A stretch of DNA of 39,792 nucleotides, from contig NHFA02000051.1 in NCBI GenBank assembly GCA_002170315.2, positions 5,774-45,565 on the forward strand. Reading direction: 5' to 3'. Position 1 is the stretch's first letter; each line of letters begins with the position of its first letter. Positions 1 to 7,917 of this stretch are shown piece after piece. The translations under genes were made by a program, and so were the position numbers. This stretch comes from Euryarchaeota archaeon TMED99 (GTDB lineage: Archaea > Thermoplasmatota > Poseidoniia > Poseidoniales > Poseidoniaceae). The notes below the pieces were generated by a model. That model did not search any database. It worked only from the letters and a program-made list of their open reading frames with translations, and was not told the DNA's origin.

Positions 1-2
1 TC

Positions 3-914
3 GTTTATGGCCATTGTGAATGGATGGGTGGCAGTTCTCAAATGGAACAATGGTATTGTGCAGAAAATGAGCAATCAGTCTCCATGGACGGATATCCATA
101 TTCCAATTATTATTGTGAATCTCAGGCAATGCATTGGTATTGCACGGATTCCTTTGGCCAGAATTCGAGTTTTTCTGACACTTCCAATGAGACGCGTGCA
201 GGTCCAAATGTTCTCGATAATTGGATGTATTATTGTATGGCAGTGTCTATGAAGTCACCATTTGACGAGAACACAACAATGCAAGAAGTGATTGACGTTG
301 AAAGAAATGTAATTCTGCCAAATTGGTGTGATGAGACTCCAGTCTTTTTGGAAAATGAAAGTGCTGAACCGGTCTTACCCTTTTATGGTGAGGCGGTCTA
401 CTTGTATCCGAATGGTGATGACGATTACGGTTCAATAGATTCAATTCAATATTCACAAAACTCCTTTAGCTACCAAATGGTATCGTTGCACACTTACAAT
501 GCTGATGGTACTCTCACTGAAGTGAGCGAAAACGCTCAGGGAGGGCTGGGAATTATTGGAATGGTTCTGATCATTATGCTTTACCTTATTGGCGGATATA
601 CGGTGTATTTCCTTTCGACTGGAAAGCATCACATAGAGCATCTTGGAGTTGAAAACACGCTCGTTATTTCCAAAAGCTGGAGAAATAAGCCAAAGACGAT
701 GAAGTCGAAAATTTCTCTTGATGCATCATCCCTCTTGCATACCTATACTGTTACTTCGACGAGTACGGACTCGGAAGGGCATACAACGACATCAACCAGC
801 CAGCACCATCAAATTACGCACGCAGATCGTGCATCTGAGAAATTACCTGATGGGTTTAACACCGAGAAATTACTCATATTAACAGGATTAGACCTTTCTC
901 CTGATTCATATTGA
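3..914 (+). CDS. Hypothetical membrane-anchored Cys/Trp-rich protein, 5' truncated at window edge
   Basis: The frame is open upstream of the ATG at 24 (reads VYGHCEW-MGGSSQMEQWYC...). Cys/Trp/Tyr-rich N-terminal part, one TM segment (GLGIIGMVLIIMLYLIGGYTVYFLS), cytoplasmic-like tail. Confidence 0.6.
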   Translation, partial: VYGHCEWMGGSSQMEQWYCAENEQSVSMDGYPYSNYYCESQAMHWYCTDSFGQNSSFSDTSNETRAGPNVLDNWMYYCMAVSMKSPFDENTTMQEVIDVERNVILPNWCDETPVFLENESAEPVLPFYGEAVYLYPNGDDDYGSIDSIQYSQNSFSYQMVSLHTYNADGTLTEVSENAQGGLGIIGMVLIIMLYLIGGYTVYFLSTGKHHIEHLGVENTLVISKSWRNKPKTMKSKISLDASSLLHTYTVTSTSTDSEGHTTTSTSQHHQITHADRASEKLPDGFNTEKLLILTGLDLSPDSY

Positions 915-956
915 GCACATGCTTATTATCCTCAACCTACAGGAACAATTGATACC

Positions 957-1133
957 ATGTCCTTTCGAATTTGCATCGCTTGCTACGGAATACGAGTTTA
1001 CCCCTATGCTGGTTTCATGACCGGACAACGGTATCAATGCCAAGATTGTGATGAAATCATGGTTATTCCTCTTGAATTTGACAACGAGGCTGACTACAAA
1101 GCATTCCTTGAAGCCGTTTCTGATGACAGATAA
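957..1133 (+). CDS. Small (58 aa) zinc-ribbon-like protein
   Basis: Manual translation MSFRICIACYGIRVYPYAGFMTGQRYQCQDCDEIMVIPLEFDNEADYKAFLEAVSDDR; CxxC...CxxC pairs; absent from the ORF track, probably because of its length cutoff. Confidence 0.55.
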   Translation: MSFRICIACYGIRVYPYAGFMTGQRYQCQDCDEIMVIPLEFDNEADYKAFLEAVSDDR

Positions 1134-1205
1134 AACGGTGAAAAAACGCTCTTTTCTCCATCTTTTGGCGGGGAACCTTCATAATAGAATCAAACAGGAT
1201 TCAGT

Positions 1206-1721
1206 TTGGATGGGATGCGTATGGTTGAGCGAAAGCAGGATGCTTTGAGCACTAATTTTCTAATTGGATTGATGGATGATGAAAAACAAACGAAGGGTGA
1301 ATTGCATGTTGATGTGCGAAAAGCACCCAAGGTCAAAGGCGACCAATCAATCTCTCATCTTGCGAATCGAATTGTCGATGAAGTCCGAGTAACGACACCC
1401 CGACAACGGGCGCAGAAAGTTTTGTCGAATGCTGGGCTTGCACCGAAATCCAATGTTACAACAACCTTCAACACCCATCTCCAACATGTTGGTCAGCGTT
1501 CTCGAAAGATTCCCTTGAATCAGGAACCTGTTCGAAAGATTCGTCGAGTGAAAAAACAACCAGAGCCAATTCGCCGACGGCGTTCAATGCGTGGACCACC
1601 TCCAGCAACACGTTCACGCCCAGCCACTGGGATGGAAGATGAAGTGCGTCTTTCAGCGAGAGATGCTTCAAATTCGAGAGGAAAACGCCGAAAGCGTCGC
1701 AGTTTCTTAAGGCGTTCTTGA
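1206..1721 (+). CDS. Hypothetical basic protein, Arg-rich C-terminus
   Basis: 171 aa open frame between same-strand genes; C-terminal RRVKKQPEPIRRRRS...RGKRRKRRSFLRRS. The start could be the internal ATG at 1215 or 1221. Confidence 0.5.
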   Translation: MDGMRMVERKQDALSTNFLIGLMDDEKQTKGELHVDVRKAPKVKGDQSISHLANRIVDEVRVTTPRQRAQKVLSNAGLAPKSNVTTTFNTHLQHVGQRSRKIPLNQEPVRKIRRVKKQPEPIRRRRSMRGPPPATRSRPATGMEDEVRLSARDASNSRGKRRKRRSFLRRS

Positions 1722-1767
1722 CTTCAAACCCGACAAAGGGTGAAAAAGGAGAGTCACTCCCGATAAA

Positions 1768-2973
1768 ATGGGTGAGACGATGGATATAGCCAATCCTAGT
1801 GAAGAACACGCAATGCTCCGTGAGATGGTTCGAGACTGGACCAGAGAACATGTTGAGCCTCAAGCACTGGAACATGACCGTGATGAAGCATTCAATTTGC
1901 CACTGCTCCGTTCAATGGGCGAACTTGGTCTCTTGGGCATTAGTGCTGATGAGAAATACGGCGGAGCCGGTCTTGATGCGACTGCATGCGCAATTGTTCA
2001 TGAAGAACTCTCAGCATCGGATCCTGGCTTTGCCCTTGCTTACCTCGCTCATTCAATGCTTTTTGTCAACAATCTCTCGTTCAATGGAACTGAAGAACAA
2101 AAGGCACGTATCCTTCCTCTGGTTTGTTCAGGCGAATGGATTGGAGCAATGGCTATGTCCGAACCAGATGCTGGAACAGACGTACTTGGCTTATCGACCA
2201 CAGCTGTTCAACAAGAAGACGGAACTTGGTTACTCAATGGCCGTAAAATGTGGATTACAAACGGTTGTCTTGACGATAACGGTACACCCGCAGATGTTGT
2301 CTGGGTTTATGCAAAGACGGGTGTCGATGAACGAGGACGTGTTCAAATGTCGACCTTCTTGGTTGAGGCTGGAATGACTGGCTACAGCGTTGGTCAGAAA
2401 ATCATGGACAAAACTGGAATGCGTGCATCCAACACTGCTGAACTTGTTTTTGAAGATTGCATCGTACCTAATGCTAATCTTGTAGGCTCACCCGGTGAAT
2501 CACTTCTCCACATGATGGCGAACTTGGAAGTTGAACGTCTTACGCTCGCTGCTATGGCGCTTGGAATCTCACGTCGTGCTCTTAATGACATGAATCGTTA
2601 TGCTACAGAACGAACAGCCTTCAAATCTCAAATCCGAGACTTTGGTCAAATGCAACGGTATATTGGAGAATCCTGGGCGAAGTACCGCTCAATGCGTGCT
2701 TACATCTATGATACTGCTCAAAACATGACACTTGGTAAGCCTGGTCACCGACTTGATTCAGACGGTGTGAAATTATTTGCAGCAACAGCCGCTAAGGAAA
2801 TCGCAGACGCTGCTATGCAGGTCATGGGTGGATACGGCTATGTTGGAGAATACCATGTCGAGCGTTTGTGGAGAGATTCAAAACTGTTGGAAATTGGTGG
2901 TGGAACAATCGAATCCCATCACAAGAACATTACTCGTGATCTTTCCAAAGACCCTGAAGCCATCAATCGATGA
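1768..2973 (+). CDS. Acyl-CoA dehydrogenase
   Basis: 401 aa with ACAD family motifs: AMAMSEPDAGTD, WITNG, MGGYGYVGEYHVERLWRDSKLLEIGGGTIE. Confidence 0.93.
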   Translation: MGETMDIANPSEEHAMLREMVRDWTREHVEPQALEHDRDEAFNLPLLRSMGELGLLGISADEKYGGAGLDATACAIVHEELSASDPGFALAYLAHSMLFVNNLSFNGTEEQKARILPLVCSGEWIGAMAMSEPDAGTDVLGLSTTAVQQEDGTWLLNGRKMWITNGCLDDNGTPADVVWVYAKTGVDERGRVQMSTFLVEAGMTGYSVGQKIMDKTGMRASNTAELVFEDCIVPNANLVGSPGESLLHMMANLEVERLTLAAMALGISRRALNDMNRYATERTAFKSQIRDFGQMQRYIGESWAKYRSMRAYIYDTAQNMTLGKPGHRLDSDGVKLFAATAAKEIADAAMQVMGGYGYVGEYHVERLWRDSKLLEIGGGTIESHHKNITRDLSKDPEAINR

Positions 2974-3922
2974 TTTCAACAGTTTCTCGGATGCCTACCA
3001 ATTTCTTGGTTGATCGCCATGCAGTTGCGAGCATGCTGCTTCCAAGCAGTAAAGCAATTGCGAGAATTGTGCCCCATGTCCAAACATTGGATACTGTTGT
3101 CATCGAATCATCATTGAGCATTAAGCCCATGAGAGTCGTTATCCCAACAGCTAGAGAGGCTTGAACTCGAATCAATAACGGCATTTTCAATCCGGATTTA
3201 CCCAATCGATGTAAGAGATACATCACCCAAGTGAACGAACCAACAGACCATAGGAGCAAGTCTGCAGGATATGCTTCCGTGAGCATCAATTGTTTATCAG
3301 TAGCAAATTGGTCCATTCCCACAAGTGCAACGATCCATAACAGTGAAGCACCAAGAATGTGAAGCATTTCACCCATGGCCTCACTGGTTCCAATCATTTG
3401 CTTTACTTCGTTGGTTGTTTCTTGCTCCAATGAATATTCTTCGGACGAAATCAATTGATTGTTTGATTGTTTCACACTGTTTCTTTGCCTTCTTTCGAGT
3501 GTGTCGACTCTGGATGAAAGACGTTGCATTTCCTCGAGGAGAAGAAGTTGGTTTGTTTGCTGTTCATTGACGACTTCCATACGCACATTTTCAAATTCAG
3601 GAAGCGTGACCATTGCTGGTATGTCGTTGAGAATCGATTCGGACAACAACTCTTCTTTTGCTTTCTGAGCCTTATTTTCTCGCTTTTCATTACGTTTATC
3701 TTTCGAATCTTGAACTGCCTTCTTCACCTTTTCATTGGTTTTAGAAACTGCGCTCTTACTGGCTTTGGTTGCTGATTGTGCAACATCAATACTCACTTCT
3801 GTAGTTTTTATCACAGCACTCTTTGTAGCAGATGCCGCTTTTTTAGAGAGTTCCGCTAATTTTGAGCCAGTCGCATTGAGTCTGTCCGCCATAGTTGGGG
3901 TATCTTCAACTTCATCGCTCAT
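2963..3922 (-). CDS. Hypothetical membrane protein with Lys/Ala-rich N-terminus and coiled coil
   Basis: Start set at MSDEVEDTPTMADRL (3922), not 3988, to avoid overlap with the upstream glycosylase. Coiled-coil LLLEEMQRLSSRVDTLERRQ and about four C-terminal TM segments. Confidence 0.6.
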   Translation of the reverse strand: MSDEVEDTPTMADRLNATGSKLAELSKKAASATKSAVIKTTEVSIDVAQSATKASKSAVSKTNEKVKKAVQDSKDKRNEKRENKAQKAKEELLSESILNDIPAMVTLPEFENVRMEVVNEQQTNQLLLLEEMQRLSSRVDTLERRQRNSVKQSNNQLISSEEYSLEQETTNEVKQMIGTSEAMGEMLHILGASLLWIVALVGMDQFATDKQLMLTEAYPADLLLWSVGSFTWVMYLLHRLGKSGLKMPLLIRVQASLAVGITTLMGLMLNDDSMTTVSNVWTWGTILAIALLLGSSMLATAWRSTKKLVGIRETVEIID

Positions 3923-3962
3923 AGGACTCCGTAGGAGTAGTACATTGTCAAATCTTCTATGG

Positions 3963-4574
3963 CTAGTATTCGACTGGAACAGGGTCAAGCATCCGCCACA
4001 GATACCATGATGCTGCGGTTCGATACGGTGCCCATCGTTGAGATATTTCGAGTACTTCCTCTTTGGTTTCTGCTTCTGGAACCAGTTTTTGTACAGCCCG
4101 AATCAATCCTATGTCTCCAATACTAAAGATGTCAGGTCGCATCAGTGTGAAAATGAGAATCATCTCTGCAGTCCATGGCCCAACACCTCGAAATTGGATA
4201 AAGTGTTTGAGCAATTGTTCATCATTCAACTCGTCCCAATTGTCAAGAATCAGCGCTTTTGCTTCCAGTGCGAGTCCATGAATATAACTCGATTTTGGCC
4301 GAGAAAGTCCACATGAAGCGAGCTGTTCAGGAGTAAATTTCCGCAAGGATTCCGGTGTTATATCACCGACAAGGTCAACCAAACGCCCCCACACAGCATC
4401 GGCTGCGATGACAGAAATTTGTTGACCAACGATTGAACGAACCAGTGTTGAGAATAAATCGCCTCTCCCCACGAGGCTTTCGTCGGGGTAAGAACGAACG
4501 ACTGGGCCAAGGATTTCGTCGTTACTTAGAACGGCATTTGCTTCATCCCACCACGTCGGCTTACCGGTCTGCAT
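3963..4574 (-). CDS. DNA-3-methyladenine glycosylase II / HhH-GPD family
   Basis: VGQQISVIAADAVWGRL, HhH FRGVGPWTAEMILIFTLMRPDIFSIGDIGLIRA (catalytic Asp region). Confidence 0.88.
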   Translation of the reverse strand: MQTGKPTWWDEANAVLSNDEILGPVVRSYPDESLVGRGDLFSTLVRSIVGQQISVIAADAVWGRLVDLVGDITPESLRKFTPEQLASCGLSRPKSSYIHGLALEAKALILDNWDELNDEQLLKHFIQFRGVGPWTAEMILIFTLMRPDIFSIGDIGLIRAVQKLVPEAETKEEVLEISQRWAPYRTAASWYLWRMLDPVPVEY

Positions 4575-4624
4575 GCGTCAATCTTAGGCGTCGAGGTTTT
4601 GAGTGCTTGTCTTATCGCATAACC

Positions 4625-5098
4625 ATGCGGGGCGAGTTAAAAGAGATACTTGGGCTGAAAAACGTCCTGCGAACGGGATGGGTTCGTTCAGGCGTAGATT
4701 TACCAGAATCAGTAGCTGCACATTCGTGGGGTATGTCGATGTTAGCGCTCAAACTTACTCCGAGTCACCTCAACCTCGAACGTGTTCTTTCAATGTGTAT
4801 TGTTCACGATGTTCCTGAAGTTCGAGTGGGTGATCTCACGCCTCATGATGATACTTCGACAAAAGCAGAAGATGAACATAAGGCAATGCAGGAACTTGCT
4901 CCTGAATGGGTCGCATTGTTTGAAGAGTATGAGCAAGGAGAAACTCCAGAATCAAAATTTGTCAAACAACTGGATAAATTAGACATGGCACTTCAAGCAG
5001 AAATATATCAAGCGAACCAGGGGATTTCACTTGAAGAGTTCATAGAAAGCGCTCGACTGCGCATTGAGGATGAAGAATTGAGAAACCTTCTTCCTTGA
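4625..5098 (+). CDS. HD-domain phosphohydrolase (YfbR/HDDC2-like)
   Basis: AAHSWGMSMLAL...VLSMCIVHDVPEVRVGDLTPHD; start set at MRGELKEILGLKNVLRTGWVRSG rather than 4433, which overlaps the divergent glycosylase. Confidence 0.85.
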   Translation: MRGELKEILGLKNVLRTGWVRSGVDLPESVAAHSWGMSMLALKLTPSHLNLERVLSMCIVHDVPEVRVGDLTPHDDTSTKAEDEHKAMQELAPEWVALFEEYEQGETPESKFVKQLDKLDMALQAEIYQANQGISLEEFIESARLRIEDEELRNLLP

Positions 5099-5159
5099 AC
5101 GAATTTGATGTTGAAGTTCCGACAAAAACAAAAGGGTGAGCCGACCGCCTGTGTATCAT

Positions 5160-5232
5160 AGCCCGATAGTGTAGGGGTCCATCATAACGGGTTTTGGTCC
5201 CGTTGACCTCGGTTCAAATCCGAGTCGGGCTA
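5160..5232 (+). tRNA. tRNA-Gln (anticodon TTG)
   Basis: Acceptor AGCCCGA/TCGGGCT, anticodon arm ACGGG-TTTTGGT-CCCGT, T-arm CTCGG-TTCAAAT-CCGAG; CCA not encoded; no intron. Confidence 0.93.
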
Positions 5233-5249
5233 CCTCTAACATGATGATG

Positions 5250-5843
5250 TCAATTTTCATCAGCGCCGTTCGAACAGTCCCATTCGCCATCGTTGACAAA
5301 CATCTCAGGTACTGCTTCTCCATTGCCACAATCAAACCACCCGTCTGCGACAATATCACCTGTCTCAGCAAACACAAAGATGAACACAAGCCAGAATATC
5401 TGAGGTAAAACAGTTAGAACGAGGGAAACAAGAGAAATAATCCAACCGGCCTTTACCATTCCTGCGTCTTTGTGTCCTTCCATATGTTGAATTTTTGAAC
5501 GGCTCATATAGGCCAAAATAACTGCTGGAATTACGAAGAGAAGATTACACAATCCAAAGAGAGGAACCCAAGCACCACCAAGTGCACCCATGAGAGCCAA
5601 TCCTGCAAAAACAATGGCGACAATAGCAATCGTGTTTGTCTCCGCATTTGCCTGAATTGGAATATATTGCTGGCCCGGCTGGTTTACAATTATTCCATCA
5701 TCGACCTCATCCATGAATGAGTCCAATTCGTCTTCCACTCCCCATTCAAATTCTCCATCGCAATGTGGGCACGCAAATTCGCCAACTGCATCATCATCTA
5801 GCTCAATTTCTTCTTCACAATGAGGACAGAGTATTTCGACCAT
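5250..5843 (-). CDS. Zinc-ribbon + DUF4190-like membrane protein with C-terminal LDLa-like motif
   Basis: N-terminal CPHCEEEIEL...FACPHCDGEFEWG, 3 TM segments, C-terminal WFDCGNGEAVPEMFVNDGEWDCSNGADEN. Start at MVEILCPHC (5843). Confidence 0.7.
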   Translation of the reverse strand: MVEILCPHCEEEIELDDDAVGEFACPHCDGEFEWGVEDELDSFMDEVDDGIIVNQPGQQYIPIQANAETNTIAIVAIVFAGLALMGALGGAWVPLFGLCNLLFVIPAVILAYMSRSKIQHMEGHKDAGMVKAGWIISLVSLVLTVLPQIFWLVFIFVFAETGDIVADGWFDCGNGEAVPEMFVNDGEWDCSNGADEN

Positions 5844-5865
5844 GAGCCCATTTTTGCATGTTTCC

Positions 5866-5879
5866 ATTTAAAATTATAG
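5866..5879. promoter_or_regulatory. Candidate TATA-like element in divergent intergenic region
   Basis: AT-rich atttaaaattatag about 25-30 nt upstream of the minus-strand start at 5843, consistent with a leaderless archaeal promoter; not verified. Confidence 0.35.
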
Positions 5880-5940
5880 CCGTCAATTGCTGAATAAACC
5901 TCGGGCAGGTTCATCAATCAATTCGTCGTGGGAGGGTTGA

Positions 5941-6798
5941 GTGAGTCATATGGATATCAAGAAAATAGCAGTTCTCGGAGCCGGACAAATGGGGAATGGA
6001 ATCACACAAGTGGCTGCATGCGCAGGCTATGATGTGACGATGATTGACATCAAGCAAGAGTTCGTCGACCGTGGAATTGCCGCTATCGAAAAGTCACTTG
6101 CCAAACTCGTCTCGAAAGAACGCATGACACAGGAAGATGCAGACGCATCACGTGCTCGGATTTCCCTCTCTATCGACAGGGCAGTTTGTGCAGACTGTGA
6201 TCTTGTCATCGAGGCAGTCCCCGAGATTCTCGACTTAAAAATCAGTATTTTTCAAGAACTTGATGAGATTTGTAAACCAGAAACGATTCTAGCCTCAAAC
6301 ACTTCTTCAATATCGATTTCAACGATTGCTGATTCGACCAGTCGTCCTGACAAAGTGATTGGTATGCATTTCATGAATCCAGTTCCAATCATGAAATTGG
6401 TGGAAATTATCAACGGTAAGGATACCAGTGAACAGACGAACAGTGCTGTGCTTCAAGCATCAGAGACGATGGGGAAAACGCCTCTTTCATGCAACGATTC
6501 GCCAGGTTTTGTCTCCAACCGTATCCTTTGTCCTATGCTGAATGAAGCGATTTTGACCTTCCAAGAAGGGGTTGCACAGCCTGAAGCTATCGATGGCATC
6601 ATGAAACTTGGAATGAATCACCCAATCGGACCGCTTGCACTTTCAGACCTTATTGGATTGGATACCGTTTTGCACATCATGAATGTCTTGCATGACGGAA
6701 TGGGCGATGATAAGTATGCTCCGGCGCCATTGCTCATCCAAATGGTTGCAGAAGGCAAACTTGGGCGAAAATCAGGTCAAGGTTTCTATACGTATTGA
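5941..6798 (+). CDS. 3-hydroxyacyl/3-hydroxybutyryl-CoA dehydrogenase
   Basis: Rossmann [59 protein letters not shown]; start GTG 5941 or ATG 5950. Confidence 0.93.
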   Translation: MSHMDIKKIAVLGAGQMGNGITQVAACAGYDVTMIDIKQEFVDRGIAAIEKSLAKLVSKERMTQEDADASRARISLSIDRAVCADCDLVIEAVPEILDLKISIFQELDEICKPETILASNTSSISISTIADSTSRPDKVIGMHFMNPVPIMKLVEIINGKDTSEQTNSAVLQASETMGKTPLSCNDSPGFVSNRILCPMLNEAILTFQEGVAQPEAIDGIMKLGMNHPIGPLALSDLIGLDTVLHIMNVLHDGMGDDKYAPAPLLIQMVAEGKLGRKSGQGFYTY

Positions 6799-6853
6799 GG
6801 GTGTAGGATTGGGCCTAAAAGATACGTTACAATTTTGGGCTATTGGCCAATTT

Positions 6854-7876
6854 ATGTCCACGGTTATCTCTTCTCCTGAACAGCCGATTACCAACCGTAA
6901 AGAGGCAGATAAACGCCTCGATTTGCTTGGTCGTCTCGCCGTAGTTCGGGCGGGTTTGTCAGGCCTTCTTTCTGGTCTCATTGTTGTTGGAGTTGCTTTA
7001 TTCATCAAAGACTGGGAAGGTGCTGCAGGCTTGAGTGGGTGGAGTTTCATTCTCATCATTACTCTTGTGAGCAGCTTAACCACCGCATTCGAATTGGTAT
7101 TTCTCTATCGAGATTCGCTCAGTACTGCTGCTCGAATGGCCAAGATACTCAACATTCCTGAAGAGGAACTTTTCCAAGCAGAACTTGAGAACTCCATACC
7201 TCACTGGCTTGTTCATGCTGCTCTAGGTGCTCCAGGATTCCAAGGCACAATGTTTGGTATTGACCCACTTGCAAAAATTGGTAAGATGGGGATGATGCTA
7301 CGAAAAATACTCAAAAAGTTGAGAATTATAGCAAGCGCAACCATCTTCAAAATGATTCTGCGACGTATGTGGGTCCGACTTCTCGGGCGTGTTGCACTAC
7401 GTGCCTATGTTGAACTGATTTCTTTACCGGTTTTTGTTTTGGTCAATATGATTGGAATGAACTCGATGATGAAGGACATGCGCTCACGGTTGGTTGGCCA
7501 TGAGTTGACACCCAAATTGGTTGCCCATGCATTCCCTGAAGGTTTGAAAGACTTGGAACCTGGATTACGCAGTGCCATACATTCAGGAATAGAAGAACAA
7601 ATTACGACTGCACGATTCATCCATCCGAATCAAATTCGGGTGCTCGAATTACTGGATGCAAAAGGGGAGTTCGTGCCTCCAAACAAAGACCAGCAACGCC
7701 GTGCGAACCGTTTTCTGTTAGCTGTTTTTTCAATGTCTGGGAAGAATTCCCCTCGATGTAGAAAATTAATTCACCGCATTGAAGTTGAACTGGGTAAAGA
7801 AGAGGTTGAGATGGTTCATCAGGAAATCGATGATGCGATTTATGATCTCTCACCACTCACTCGTGCTTGGGTATAG
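6854..7876 (+). CDS. Conserved-looking membrane protein of unknown function
   Basis: N-terminal pair of TM helices and basic amphipathic central part; start at MSTVISSPEQPITNRKEADKRLD (6854). Confidence 0.6.
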   Translation: MSTVISSPEQPITNRKEADKRLDLLGRLAVVRAGLSGLLSGLIVVGVALFIKDWEGAAGLSGWSFILIITLVSSLTTAFELVFLYRDSLSTAARMAKILNIPEEELFQAELENSIPHWLVHAALGAPGFQGTMFGIDPLAKIGKMGMMLRKILKKLRIIASATIFKMILRRMWVRLLGRVALRAYVELISLPVFVLVNMIGMNSMMKDMRSRLVGHELTPKLVAHAFPEGLKDLEPGLRSAIHSGIEEQITTARFIHPNQIRVLELLDAKGEFVPPNKDQQRRANRFLLAVFSMSGKNSPRCRKLIHRIEVELGKEEVEMVHQEIDDAIYDLSPLTRAWV

Positions 7877-7917
7877 GGAAGGAATCAGTTTATTATTCGT
7901 CAATCACTGGCAAGTGT

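Noticed and set aside
1468-1875. 135-aa minus-strand ORF
   Set aside because: Antisense to the basic protein and the start of the acyl-CoA dehydrogenase; no recognisable motifs.
4433-4624. N-terminal extension of the HD-domain ORF
   Set aside because: Would overlap the divergent glycosylase gene; the conserved HD-protein start matches the ATG at 4625.
5156-5389. 77-aa minus-strand ORF containing VARLGFEPRSTGPKP
   Set aside because: ARLGFEPRS is the well-known artefact of translating the reverse strand of a tRNA; it covers tRNA-Gln and the end of the DUF4190-like gene.
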